64,000 bases of DNA, from NCBI GenBank assembly GCA_023014365.1, contig JAEBUN010000009.1:992001-1056000 (forward strand). Direction: 5' to 3'. Below are positions 52,077-63,056 of the stretch, in pieces. Below the pieces are notes generated by a model. The model was given only the letters and a program-made list of their open reading frames with translations. It was not told the origin of the DNA and searched no databases. How positions within the stretch are numbered: position 1 is the stretch's first letter; each line of letters opens with the position of its first letter. The translations under genes were made by a program, and so were the position numbers. The stretch is from Lepiota brunneoincarnata (lineage: Eukaryota; Basidiomycota; Agaricomycetes; Agaricales; Agaricaceae).

Positions 52077-53313
52077 TGCGTGCCGCAGGAAGGGTGGCTG
52101 AATTGTTTACCGTTTCTCGCGTCGAGGCGCGTATCCATTTAACTGTTCTACAGCAAGCACTGCCGACCGTCTTGTCCATCAAAGCGAAGATAAACGAGTA
52201 TCCTGATTGGTCCGGAGGAGTACTACCTTGGTAAAATTTCCTGATGACTACTCTCCAGACATGATGTTTGTGTCTTTAGTGGGATCAACCCTGCAACCAC
52301 CATCTCCAAGCGATGAATATTTTCTCGAAGGGGTAAGTGGATAGATTCCACGTAAGAAGAGCACCTTATCCCCGCCGCGAATTAAGCAGGATCATATTCG
52401 CTGAAGCGGTGAGCGCTGCCCGCCTCTTACATTGTGCAACTAAATTATCATCTACATTGCAGGGTTACGAGAAATACGTTGAAGCTTTTGGAGTCGTTGA
52501 AACCCAGAAACGGTTGTCATGCAACGTGAGACGGCTCACACTACTGAACTGGTACAGCCCCTTTTGGTTGGTATCAAGAAGCCTTCGATTGCCAAAATTC
52601 AAGGTCGGAAATTACCCTGCAATCTGACTATCTGATAGCGATAACTAAAATACCGCCTGAGACTCGAAACTAGTGCAATATTCAAGCTCAGAGCACTGGT
52701 GGCTGTAAGCCGTGTGTTTTTCTTTTTATGTCACGCGTGGGAAAAACACGAGAATTGTTGAGTACGGTTCCTCCATCCCTTTCCACTCCCCTTACTCGGT
52801 TCTCAACTGGTCGTCGAAGTAGGGAATGAAATCGCGTCGGACAGGATATTGGCGCTAGGCGATAGCGCCTCGCGTTTTCCTTGCTGCCTAAACTGCCTCT
52901 CTGAGTCCCGACCACCTGCCAGGGTCCCTGGCCATCGCCATAGGCCTCCACCTATACCCTCCATTTATTCGCCAATGGTCTCCGTGCCTCAAGTCCTTAC
53001 TTAATCTCCGCACAATGCGCATCCAGAACTCGATCAGCGTAACGTCGATGCCCCTCCCTATTGTATTGATCGTACAATCTCAAGCGTTAGTAACACTGGC
53101 CGTTCTGCAGAACTCGATTTGTTTCTCCTCGATCTTATCTTGGTTCAAAGCCTTCTGGAACATCCGGGAATGTCGTGCACCTCGCAGTTGCAACGTTGAG
53201 CACTCAACACTTCGGCTGTTGGGCATCCTATTTTTGTGACGTCTCTCGGCGCGTGTCTTCTGCCACGACGATAAAATACTCGATACCAACACTCGAGCTA
53301 CCCTTCACTCTGA
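52077..53313. other. 1.2 kb stretch with no supportable gene
   Basis: Holds the upstream regions of the DUF6534-type gene and the second Hsp20 gene. A TATA-like ATAAAATA occurs at 53271-53278, about 36 bases before the Hsp20 start. Otherwise only featureless short frames. Confidence 0.45.
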
Positions 53314-53905
53314 ATGTCTACCGTCTTCTACGACGAACCTTTCTATGACCTTGAGCGCGCCTTCGACGAGGCCCTCAACCACCAATGGAATCAACAGATA
53401 CCGCCAGTGCAACGTTGCGACAGTAGCGGCAGCAACGTGGATAGGGGCCGTTCATGCCTTCAAGCCTCGGTATGTCTGCCTCAGTATCTTCGAACTCAAC
53501 AACCCCCAATTTGTTTGACAACGGCCAACAGCATGGATCTGCATGAGGATAACACGAGAAACATTGTGACCGCTACTTTCGAACTCCCCGGAATTAAGAA
53601 CGACAACATTCAATTAGATGTCGACAGCGGGCTGCCTGACGGTATCAGCCGAATCTAAGCTGCCAACTAAGCTGGATGAGAACGGCTATGTGATCCGAGA
53701 GCGTAGATACGGCAAATTCTCCCGAACACTGTTACTTCCTCCAGGAGTCGCGGTAAGCATCTCCACTCTAAGTAATGTTGAAAGTGATCCTGATTTAGCG
53801 CATTAACAGGACCCAGATATTAGGGCCAAGGCGGAAAATGGTCTCTTGATCATCACATTCCCGGTGTCTGCGCAGGGTCACCCTCCGAATATGACCATCG
53901 CATGA
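53314..53905 (+). CDS. Small heat shock protein Hsp20, second copy, frame interrupted twice
   Basis: Three exons (53314-53469, 53532-53752, 53810-53905) total 473 nt, two above a multiple of three; about 156 residues if the shifts are allowed for. STVFYDEPFYDLERAFDEAL begins the protein; MDLHEDNTRNIVTATFELPG, TVSAESKLPT, RRYGKFSRTLLLPPG and AENGLLIITFP form the alpha-crystallin domain. The shifts fall near 53445, in a run of four G (between SNVDR and AVHAFKPR), and near 53631 (between QLDVDSG and CLTVSAES). Exon positions match the intact copy at 43.5 kb, which has no shift. Confidence 0.85.
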
Positions 53906-54920
53906 TCCGATATCCGCAGCCCCTAGGTTCGATAAATTGCGTCTTGAGCAGCGGCCACCTGGATGCTCTTCTAGTTCATCATTCTGTGATGTACTTAACA
54001 ATGATACCAACCCGGCAGTTTCCAGTGAATGGATTGTTGAGACGAGTGTTCTTTTGAGAACTGCATAGAGAAAAACTCGAAACAATTATTCTGGGAGACT
54101 CAACTGGTAGCTGGCCGTCCGTTCGATTGTCGTCAGAAACCTTCGATGTTTTCAGTTCTGCAAGTCTCATCTCACGAGGAAGGGGGATGAGATGGTGTTG
54201 TGCAACAGGGCAAAAGATCTGGTGGGGGGTATAGACCCACATGCCCAACTTGTCGCTGAGGCCATTGCTGTTTTCCTGACTGATAATAGTCAGAGGTGGG
54301 TGGCGGGACATCCTTCATTGGACAGTAATATAGGTATTCAATTACCAGCATTTTTTATACTGTATTGATCTTGGACTTGAGGTCATCCTAAATGTCATAT
54401 TACCGACCTTCCACGTCCCAAGCATCGCTTTAGTGAGGACATGAAACCACTTTATAATCAATGTGCCATCTTGCAGTGTTATGAAGCCCTTAAGAAGTTC
54501 GTCGTTTGAAACAGAAGGTTCATTCATATCGCTGTACGTTTATTATATTGTCCTTTGGGGTATGGCACAGGGTTACTTGTGGCTAGCGACTTGATTTAGA
54601 GAGTGTTAATTCGCGTCTCACCATTATGAAAGGATTAGTCGAATTCATCAAAATGCACCTTAAGAAGACCATTCAAGGTGCATTCACGGCGGTCTCATCC
54701 CCAATCTAGAAGTCTTGTGCGAGTGGTGATGGCCGTTACAAAGAAGACCTTATTTCGGTCGATAATAGAATCTCATTTCAAATTGGCAGCTGCGCCAGAC
54801 ACAATGATAACACGAGGAATCAACGAGGAGATGACCTAGCTCATAGGGCATGCCCAACAGTTGTTTCTATTTAAAGCTCACGAGTAAGCCCTTTCATTTG
54901 TTCGGTCGTGTTATCGAGAC
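53906..54920. other. 1.0 kb stretch with no supportable gene
   Basis: Convergent spacer between the Hsp20 copy (plus) and the CAP gene (minus). Only short featureless frames are present (longest about 110 codons). Confidence 0.45.
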
Positions 54921-55715
54921 TCACGTGAACTGCCCCAGCATATTCCCCTGAGGACTGTAGCGACACACAATATAAGTCCACGGCCCAGAACCGAACGGGT
55001 TATTAATGGTGCAGCGATGGACGCCACAGCCTACAGCCGTGGTACCCTTCCAGACGACTTGGGTAAAATGACCTGCTTCTTGGGAGAATCTGGCAATATT
55101 GTCTGTGCGATGGCGGGCCTGTGTTAGCAACCATCATGTATCACGGAAGTCACAAGCACCGTCTCACAGTTATATAATCCTATGTGAGTAGTGTAGTCAG
55201 ACCTCAGTCAAACTAGGCGAGACCAAGAATATCCTGGCTTACGGGATTCCCCGACCCAGGCACGAACGGCATCTTGAACGTTATAGTTTGGATCACTGTT
55301 CGCGGACTATTGTTTGGGGGACGGTAATTACTTCATCCTCCCCAACTGCGCACCAGAAGGACGAAACGCTCTTACAATATTCTCTCCATAGTTCCCACTG
55401 TACGGCGTTATTGAGGTTATTCATCTGTAGCGTAGACATATGGTCCTACTAACCCGCTATGTCCCCAACGACATCCCGCTGCATGGGACGCCGCGCCTGA
55501 AGCTAGGCTATTGTCGTAGGTCAGGGGGGGTGCCCCGTAGCGCCTCCTGTTGCTATTGTGGGAGCTCAAGGCCTTGGTCCGAAATTTGATCTGAAGTTTC
55601 CAAGTGCTCAGGTAACATGGTATAGGGTCACTGGGAGAATCTTACCGTGTTTCGCGGACATAGCGATCGCATAGGTCGCCAGCGAGAGAAGGGAAGATAG
55701 GACGGCAAACTTCAT
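54921..55715 (-). CDS. Secreted CAP/PR-1 (SCP/TAPS) domain protein, frame interrupted once
   Basis: Extracellular CAP proteins bind sterols and lipids; fungal members help export lipids. Six exons (55715-55646, 55590-55454, 55397-55376, 55306-55243, 55179-55168, 55102-54921) total 487 nt, one above a multiple of three; about 161 residues. A signal peptide KFAVLSSLLSLATYAIA is followed by HNSNRRRYGAPPLTYDNSL, the CAP motif CRWGHSGGNYGENI, VRAWVGES, GHFTQVVWKGTTAVGCG and a C-terminal YIVCRYSPQGN. Conserved His, Glu and Cys of the cavity are present. The one-base excess fits a shift near 55564, before SHNSNRRR. Two exons are only 22 and 12 bases. A TATA element (TATAAAA, about 55811-55817) lies about 100 bases upstream. 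Confidence 0.85.
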
Positions 55716-57678
55716 TTCTTTTTCTGTTTCAAAAGCGGTTGTGTGAGACACGGGTCAACTGAGATGGGAGGGGCTTCTGTGTAGCTGGTCCCCCTCAAGC
55801 TGAGGGGCCATTTTATATCAGTCCACACCCCTTAAGCAGACTGGTTGTGGGCAGTCAGACGCATGCTGTACGCTAGCCACTTTAATCAAGACTTGCAATG
55901 CCTTAATGAGCTTCTGCTCTACGTAGCCAGGGACTTTTGAGAATAGACCATCTGTGCAACGAGAGCTGTGAGGGGATAAATCAGGAAATGGGACATTGAC
56001 ATTAGGTTGGACTCCCTGGCTAGAACTAGGAGACAATTCAGGCGAGTCTTTCAGTGGCGAACGGATTAGCCGTTCGAATAAGAATAACCTGTGTAGGTAT
56101 TGTAATCTCTCTCTGCCTTGAACATTTCTGCAGGTACATCATGCAACCCATCCGAACACGGGATAGTGACGGTGCTTGCTGCGCCCCATGGGGGGCTTAG
56201 AGCAAGATTATACTTCCTTGTCCAAGCCGTTCCTGGCGCTATCATGCGTTCAAATTTGCAAATTTTACTGTGCTGACAGATCCTGAAAGCGGAGTGCAGC
56301 GGATATAAGTTAGCGAGGTGAAAGATGGATGTGATGATCATAGATGGTGTTGAACTGTACTTGAACAAGACAAAGGACGAAGATTGAACGGAGATTGTTA
56401 CCACGCGCTGGGCTGCACCCGTAACCACATAAATAACCCTTTCTTGTCTCTCTCCATTCATCTCACCAAAATGTCTTCCAGACGGCGGCCATCGACCACC
56501 TCACTCTTCAAGTACGCCCGCTCTGGCTCGCCTGTCATCCAGCGCAGAACTTCCGACTTTGCAACTCTTTTCAAGGTTTAACCGATGGAGGGGTTGACCT
56601 TCTTGCTTGCCTGTATGGGGGGCGCCACGCGTAGAACAGAGGAATTGCGCAATTTTTGGAAGGAGCAGTCAGTGTAGTTTGTTTCTCCGAGGGAGACTAT
56701 TGGTCTGATGCGGTCTAGTTATACGACTTTTGCCAATTAGTACTGCCACTGAAGAGGTGATCGGTGAAGCTGGCCAAGCTCGCACTAGGGCAAGGCGAGG
56801 TTGGGTATGTCGATGAATTTCACCTCCCTCGTTTAGAGCCTTGTGTGGCTGGCCAACACTCTTAATGGGGACCGTATACCTTTTTCCTAGCGTTCGTTTC
56901 TGTCGGACCCCTTATGAGCAGAGTGTGGCGACCGCTCGGTTCCACGATCATGGCGTTCTGCGGGCAAGGTCATCCAGCTCCAGCTTTATTGATTCTCGGA
57001 GCACTATCTAATCACTGTCACAGTGACTTGCGGATGTCGTTCAACCCTGTTGAAGATGGAACCGATAGGCAGGCAACATTCCGTATGGACGCTCGCACAG
57101 TAGATTTGCACAGAACTGGAAACTTCCTGTGCGGAGTACGGTGCCAAGTAGGTATACACAAGAAAACCTACCGGACATCCATCGAGAAGGAGTTCAAGCC
57201 AAACAAACCCAAGATGCATATGCAGGACAAGGCCAGAGAGAAAAATGAACAGGGCTGCATGCGCATCAATTCATATGCAGCTCGATCGTCCCTTGTCCAA
57301 GGGAGAGACTGGGAGAAGATTCAGCTGAAACTCGAGCGTGCTAAACAAACGAATGAACGTGAATTTGCAAACTTTACGAATGTTCATGATTCATTACCTT
57401 TGCCTTGGCACCTGCTCATGCAGTGCCGTCTATTTGATTCGTCGTACGTAGTGAATTGATATACATACATGCTTTCTTCCCTCGATTGCTTTCGTACATA
57501 TGGAGAGCATAGGCAAGCCCATAAGTATGGAGCTACCCGTACCTATAAATCTCCTAAGATAGATGCGAGCAAACGAATGGCTAAAACGTGTATGTCAAAT
57601 TCGGTTCGATATAAGAGCGCACCCCATAAATCATCGGGACTAGGTTTGCTTTCCCAACAGAGTCTTCAGTCCCTTCAT
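55716..57678. other. 2.0 kb stretch with only weak coding candidates
   Basis: Upstream flank of the CAP gene followed by sequence before the transposon at 57679. A 181-codon frame at 56914-57459 (plus) shows no domain and no fungal splice pattern. The short candidate at 56471 is listed separately. Confidence 0.45.
56471..56581 (+). CDS. Possible short basic peptide or first exon, unrecognised
   Basis: The frame begins SSRRRPSTTSLFKYARSGSP after its Met and runs about 36 codons. It is preceded by an ATAAATA element about 40 bases upstream and followed at the end by a possible GT donor (aaggtttaa), so it may be the first exon of a longer gene. Composition is basic and Ser-rich. It may be spurious. 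Confidence 0.22.
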   Translation: MSSRRRPSTTSLFKYARSGSPVIQRRTSDFATLFKV

Positions 57679-57851
57679 TAGGGGTGCCAAAGATCAGTTC
57701 AGTTCGGTTCAGCACCCCTTTGGTCTGAACCTGAACCTGAACCCTTTCAGAATTTCTGAACCTGGACCTGAACCTGAACTGAACCCCCTGAACCTGGTTC
57801 AGCAAGTTCAGTTCAGGGTTCGAACAGGTTCGAACCCTGAACTTTTTTAAA
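57679..57851. repeat. Left terminal inverted repeat plus GAACCT subterminal repeat cluster
   Basis: After the TIR come tandem GAACCT units on the plus strand, a stretch rich in GTTCAG, and at about 57805-57843 a near-perfect palindrome in which GTTCAGGGTTCGAAC faces GTTCGAACCCTGAAC. Such clusters are typical transposase-binding subterminal repeats. Confidence 0.7.
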
Positions 57852-59067
57852 AAATGGCCAAATCAAAGTTTATTTTATAATTCAACTATTCAAAGATCTA
57901 TTCTTTAGGTTCCCATTCTTTAATTCCACTTCATCACCTAGAATTCCAGTCCTATATCTATCTTTTGCAATTTGTAAAGCTGTAAAGATATTAGCTCTGA
58001 GAAAATTGCAAGTAAGTATACTTTCTTAGAGGCTACTGAGGATCCTGCCAAATAGTCTCTTGCCATACACCCAAGAGCTGGGTACCTGACATGGCTGAGC
58101 TAAATAATAAATCAGTAAAACAATGAGGCTCTCCAATGAAAAGAACTTACTTGCTCACTGTACTATAACATCTTCAACTGGTTCAATATCAGCACTTAAA
58201 TACTCATCTGACTCTTGGAATATACCATGAGAGGAAAAAAGTGAGAACAGAATGAAAATCAACAATGGCACACCAGGGTCAATATTGGATAATCAAGCAG
58301 CACATAATCAAGTAGCACTGCCACTGCAGTGCCAATGTATATTTGGGTGGCTACAGGGTGAGTTAATTTACATCAGTCAGAATCATCTGAACAGCACATG
58401 GATTGTACAATGCAAAGAACTACTGTGATATATGTGACAGCTAAAGAGTAAATAGGGTATCTAGGTAAATAAGGACCAGCAAGGGAGAAGAGGTGATGGG
58501 AGTGACAAAGATCCTTAAATTGCAAGGCAACGGCCAAGTACAGCCAGACATGAGTGAGCTCACTAGAAAGATGTGGTAGAGCCCTTCCAGATGTGGGCTG
58601 GCATGTCCCAAGGTGTTGGGAAATGGCCCCAGAACAGAGACATCTGTGTGGAAGTGGTGATGTACACCAAAATGCATGTTTCTCTACAAAGAGTGCATTG
58701 TTCAAGCTTTGCTATAGGGAATAAGAACCACTTGGAACTCTGCATGGAATGGTGGTAACAATGCAACCAACAGCATGGTGTGAGGTCACCAAATGAAGAT
58801 GGAAGGTGGGGGATAGTTGATGGTGATGATGAGAGAAGGAGTGGGTTAATTGGAATGCAAAGGGGCGGGTTCGAGAGCCATTGACAACAGCTATCAAATA
58901 GTGAAAACTGCTAGCTAATCGGTGCTATTGTTCCCAACATATAGGCCAAACATCATGCTGCCTCTCTCCCACTCCCTCTCTGGTTGCCACATGTGCATTC
59001 GAATGTGTTTGGATGCATTCAGGCTTCCCTATACTTATGCCTGAACCATGAACCAAGTCAGCAGGCC

Positions 59068-59166
59068 AAGGTTTGAACCTGAACCTGAACCAGACTGAAC
59101 CTTTGGGTTCAGTTCAGGAGGTTCAGGTTCGAACTGAAGTTCTGAACCTGAACTTTGGCAGCCCTA
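59068..59166. repeat. Right subterminal repeat cluster and terminal inverted repeat
   Basis: Three GAACCT units are followed by AGGTTC/GGTTCAG units in the opposite orientation and another GAACCT, ending CTTTGGCAGCCCTA. This mirrors the left end in content but not base for base. Confidence 0.7.
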
Positions 59167-59167
59167 C

Positions 59168-59586
59168 CTGTTACCTGGGTTAGGGGTTCGCTCTTGAGTA
59201 GCACAGAGTTCGACACAGGATGTCTATACAGACTTGGTCCTGTCCTACTAAGCGTGACTTGGAGACGACGGAGCACTATAAGTCCAGCCGGTTATGGCAA
59301 AGAGGTATAGGAGGACAAGAACTTTATAACACTAAGATAAGGATACAAGGTATTGTACTGTATCCTTATATACTTCTAAGTGCGGCTGTACTCCTACTAT
59401 AATAGTCCGGACCAAGGTAACTATGAGTCAGAGATAAGAAACATGAGGCATATGGTAATAATAGTCCTTCTGATGTACATTACTGATGGTTTCATAATGA
59501 CATAGGAATGTAGTTAAAAGTAACTGTCCTTCTGATAAGACTTCTGATAACATTAGGTCCGTTCCTAGAGTTGTTTTCCATTACAA
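59168..59586 (-). repeat. Candidate 3' LTR of the Ty3/gypsy element
   Basis: It sits directly after the last element ORF. On the minus strand it would start TGTAATGG and end GGTAACA, the TG...CA ends expected of an LTR. A purine-rich tract (GGAAGAAGGAAA) lies just upstream and overlaps the end of the last ORF. The partner LTR would lie beyond position 64000, so the boundary cannot be confirmed within the window. Confidence 0.4.
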
Positions 59587-59590
59587 CTCG

Positions 59591-60959
59591 TTAGTTTCCT
59601 TCTTCCGGGTATTTGGCTAGGTAGTTTGGTTTGTAGTAATCGATTTGGGTTTGGTCGGTGGAGTCTGGTCTGGGGGGAATGACGGGAGAAAAAGGGGGAG
59701 TGGGGGTTCTGTGGAGATCAAGTACAGCAGCTGTTTCTGGGGATGGAGGTTGTCCTGGATAGAAGATGTTGTATAGGAGGTGTCTGAAATGGGGGTTTTC
59801 TATCCTTTCTTCTGGTGGGGTGGTTGGATTTTCTTCAGAAGAAACCACATGGTTCTCCTGTAATATTTGATTTGGCCACATCATTGTAGCATTACTCGTA
59901 ATAATTGTCATTGGTGAGATTGATGTATCGATGGTGAGTTGTGGGAGTGGTCGAGGAATGGGTTGCAGGATTTCTGGAGTAGGGGGTGTGTTCAGTCTTT
60001 TGATTTGGACATTCGGTCCGTTTATGGCAAGGTTGGAAGACTACACAGTGGAGGCATTGGTATTTGATGCAGTCATAGGAATAGTGTCCTGGGGCATATT
60101 GTTTGCATCCGAGGCATGCGAATTGGGGACAGTCCATGGCCCAGTGCCCTGTATGTCTGCATTGGATGCAGACTGACCTGTTGGTGGTTCAGGGGTTGGC
60201 TTGCTTGTGAATGGGACTGGGGGAGTTCCGAACCGGGACGTTGTTATTGGTGATGGTGTGGGTGGTGTTCTTGGTGGGGGTGAGAAGTCTGAAGGGATTT
60301 CTGATATTGATGGGCTTTCCTCCCTTGTTGGGGATGGTGGTGATGATTGCGGCAGTGGTCATCATGGTAGTGGTGGGGATGGTTGTGGTGGGGGGCTGCG
60401 AGGTATGTACCTCATTTTGTTTGGGTATGTTCTTCGACACCTTGGACATGAGGCCCGATCTTGAGTGGAGAAGTCACTCAAGTGATTCTGCCCAGGCACA
60501 TTGCATATTGTATGCAGTAGCGAGAGCCTTAGTCTGTTGTACATAGTGGGTATAATTGTACCAGAGTTGTCAGTTGTATTCTGAAATTGAAGTGTGTTCC
60601 AACTTAGTCATAAAGGCTCCATTGGTGGCAGCCTCGTGCAGATCTCCATCAGAAGGGTGATCTGGTCCATATGATCGTACTCCAGCTGTATGGTATCTAA
60701 GGGAGGTGGCTGGGGCAGCTGTTGGTTCTGGGGTGTTGTTGGGGTTGGGGGTCTCATCTCTGAGAGAGGCGTATGCGGTGGCAAAGGTGTCAGAGGGGGT
60801 GTAGGGAGATGGGGCCGGAACAGGAGTTGTTTGAAGTGTAGTATGTTTGATGCTTGCATTGTTGACAATGATGATAGAGGATGATGAGGACGTTGGTGAG
60901 AGTGTTGTTGAGAAAGGGGGAGTGGTTTGGGGGCAAGTGAGGTCAAGGTTCATGGGCAT
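59591..60959 (-). pseudogene. Extra ORF downstream of pol, with three CCHC-type zinc knuckles, degenerate
   Basis: It starts with ATG at 60957-60959, right after the pol stop at 60962. A Thr/Ser/Pro-rich N-terminus (about 130 residues) is followed by a helical stretch (QLWYNYTHYVQQTKALATA, CAWAESLE), a Thr-rich linker, three zinc knuckles (60009-60170), and a C-terminal tail ending at 59591. Three in-frame stops are all TGA (after ISEYN, after AESLE, and before the first knuckle), each where CGA (Arg) fits. The frame also moves by one base at about 59900. Zinc knuckles normally belong to Gag, which precedes pol; here they follow the chromodomain. No typical Gag capsid motif was recognised. 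Confidence 0.65.
60009..60170 (-). other. Zinc-knuckle cluster
   Basis: Three consecutive knuckles on the minus strand. The first (60129-60170) is CIQCRHTGHWAMDC, a classical CX2CX4HX4C. The second (60069-60116) is CLGCKQYAPGHYSYDC and the third (60009-60056) is CLHCVVFQPCHKRTEC; both fit CX2CX6HX4C, two residues longer in the middle. Confidence 0.8.
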
Positions 60960-60961
60960 CT

Positions 60962-62168
60962 TTAAGTATGTTTGGTGAGGGAGCAGAGTTGTCTTTGGTA
61001 GGTTCTGGTGGGTTCCTGTTCTTTCTGGAGAATTCCATGAGCTTCTTTATACTCAGTTAAGTATTCTTCGGCGTTTGCGTGGAGTGTTTCATCGGTGATC
61101 CATTCATTTTCCATGTGGGAGTATCCTTTCCATTTGACATAATATTGAAGTTTTCTGTGATATCGGTGGTGATTTAGGATGGCTTCTATTTCATATTCTT
61201 CTTCTTCATTGATAATGTCTGGTGGTGGTGGAGTCAGGTAAGATCCATATGCTTCTGTTTCAGTATATGGGGTTAAAAGGTTTCTGTGGAATACCAGATG
61301 TATCTTCCATTTGATCAGAAGTTTTAGTTTGTATGTGAGTGGCGATAGGACTTCTGAGATAAGGAAGGGTCCTAGTCTTTTTGGGGATATTTTATTGGAG
61401 ATGAAGGGGAGTTTGAAGTTCTTGGCTTCTAGCCATACTTTTTGACGTGTTTCAAGGGGTTTGACAGTTCTTCTGGTTCTTTGTTTCATAATATTAGCAG
61501 AGAGTTGATGTGCTGCGTGTGCTTCTTTTCTGGCATCATCAAGGAGTCTGATGCGTTCATCTACTGATGGAAAGTTTGATGTTTCCATTACCATGGGTAT
61601 TGGCAGAGGGTTGTATCCCATGATTAGTTTGAATGGGGATCTTTGCCTTGAGGCATGTATTTTGGAGTTGTGTGCAAACTCAGTGATAGGAAGGGTTTCT
61701 GACCAGTCTAGGGGGTTCCTGGTGCAGTATATGGCAAGGTAGGTTTCAATTTCTTGGTTGTATTGTTTGGTGGAGCCATCTGTCTGGGGATGGTATGTGG
61801 TTGAGAATGCTTGTTGAATGTTTAAGCGTTTGGCTAGCTCTCGGAGGGAGTTGGCGGCAAATCTGGGGTCTCGATCTGATATGATCTTGTCAGGTAATCC
61901 AAATCTAGTGAAGACTTTTTCTATTAATAGTTGTCCGATGTTGTCAGTGTTTGATCAATCTGATGTTGGGATGAAAATTACCCCTTTTGTAAGGCTGTGG
62001 TCCACCATGGACAATATCGCATTATGACCGGTGCTAGGTGGTAGACCAGTGATGAGATCCCATGAGATCTGAGCGAATGGGCATTTGGAAGATGATGGCA
62101 GGATCGGTTGAGTCAGTGTGTGATCTGGTCTGTGTATGATTTTGTGTTGTTGACACTCTGGGCAGCCT
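60962..62168 (-). other. Integrase core and C-terminal chromodomain of the Ty3/gypsy pol
   Basis: The core shows SSKCPFAQISWDLITGLP and LPDKIISDRDPRFAANS, holding two Asp of the DDE triad. The third position reads HPQTDGSTKQYNQEIETYL where the family has GxTER, so the catalytic Glu is Lys. Next come MGYNPLPIP, a GPF-like patch (KRLGPFLISEV) and a chromodomain (YEIEAILNHHRYHRKLQYYV, KWKGYSHMENEW). The stop is at 60962-60964. Confidence 0.85.
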
Positions 62169-63056
62169 TTAATGTACATAGTTCTTTATGAACATTGACA
62201 TTCCTGGCCAATATACTTCTTTCTTGGTGAGGCGGTATGTTTCCTGTTCTCCAGGGTGGCCACGTGTAGGGTGGTCATGGTATCTTGCGATGACATTGCG
62301 TCTGAGTTGGAGGTCTTCTGGAATGATGACACATTCTTGGAACGTGAGGAGTGGACCATTTGGGGTCAGGGTAGTTCCGAAGTCCTTATCAGCAGTGTTA
62401 GGGTGGGCTTCTTTCAGGAGTTTGAATGCTTTGGTGGTTCTAGTGTTGTATTTAGGTGATTCTGTGATTCTTTCTTGGAGTTTTATATTGATGGTGGTGA
62501 TAAAGAGGTGTTCTGGGAGTACTGTGATTAGATTTTGATCTTCTATGTCAGCTGCAGCGACAAAGAGGTTATCTGGGAGCATGGTGACGTCTTCATTGTC
62601 ATTATCCTCATCAGGGATGTGGTCTGGACATCTTGATAGAGCATCTGGTGCAGGGATCTTTGATCCTGGGACATGTTCCAGTTTGAAGTTGTAATTGGCA
62701 AGAGTCTGGACCCATCGTGCTTGTCGGTAGTTGATTTTCTGGGGTTTATGCCAGTATGTGAGGTTCTGGTGGTCCGTTCTGATGTGGACAGTATGGGGGT
62801 TGCTGAGGAGGTAGTGGCGCCATTCCTCGAGGGCTCGGATAATTGTGAGGAGTTCTCTGTTGTAGATATTGTAATTGCGTTCTGCTGGTCCGAACATTTT
62901 TGAATAGAATGATACAGGTTTCCATATCCCGTTGATGTTGTGTTGGTACAGGACAGCTCCTGATGCAAATTTGGAAGCATTGGCTTCTATTTCAAAGGGT
63001 TTTGTGGAGTTAGGCATGAGGAGTACTGGTTCCTTTAAGAATTCATTTTTGAGCAT
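62169..63056 (-). other. RNase H domain and integrase HHCC zinc finger of the Ty3/gypsy pol
   Basis: RNase H shows FEIEANASKFASGAVLYQ (usually DASxxAxGAVL), YNIYNRELLTIIRALEEW, HIRTDHQNLTYW and HVPGSKIPAPDALSR. The following HHCC finger begins ARYHDHPTRGHPGEQETYRL and continues across a stop into GCPECQQHK. The usual catalytic Asp at the start of RNase H (DAS) is Asn (NAS), again a G-to-A change. Confidence 0.85.

Larger units (their letters stand above)
57679..59166. mobile_element. Non-autonomous DNA transposon, hAT-like, about 1.49 kb
   Basis: The left end reads TAGGGGTGCCAAAG and the right end, read inward on the other strand, reads TAGGGCTGCCAAAG: imperfect terminal inverted repeats of about 14 bases in the style of hAT elements. 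Both subterminal regions are packed with GAACCT/AGGTTC hexamers in both orientations. The interior is AT-rich with no intact transposase; the longest frame (58373-58705 minus) is not recognisable. The flanking 8-mers (cccttcat and cctgttac) do not match, so no target-site duplication is seen. It is therefore old, or the ends are slightly misplaced. Class assignment is by terminal sequence only. Confidence 0.65.

Noticed and set aside
56914..57459. 181-codon plus-strand open frame
   Set aside because: No recognisable motif; composition does not resemble neighbouring genes.
57690..57850. Internal telomere-like repeat array from the GAACCT hexamers
   Set aside because: The units are interrupted and occur in both orientations, which fits transposon subterminal repeats better than a telomere.
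57664..59175. 8-bp target-site duplication for the hAT-like element
   Set aside because: Flanking octamers cccttcat and cctgttac do not match.
60201..60546. Long plus-strand open frames antisense to the zinc-knuckle ORF
   Set aside because: They arise from the Thr-rich coding strand read in reverse (Val/Gly-rich) and have no conserved motif.
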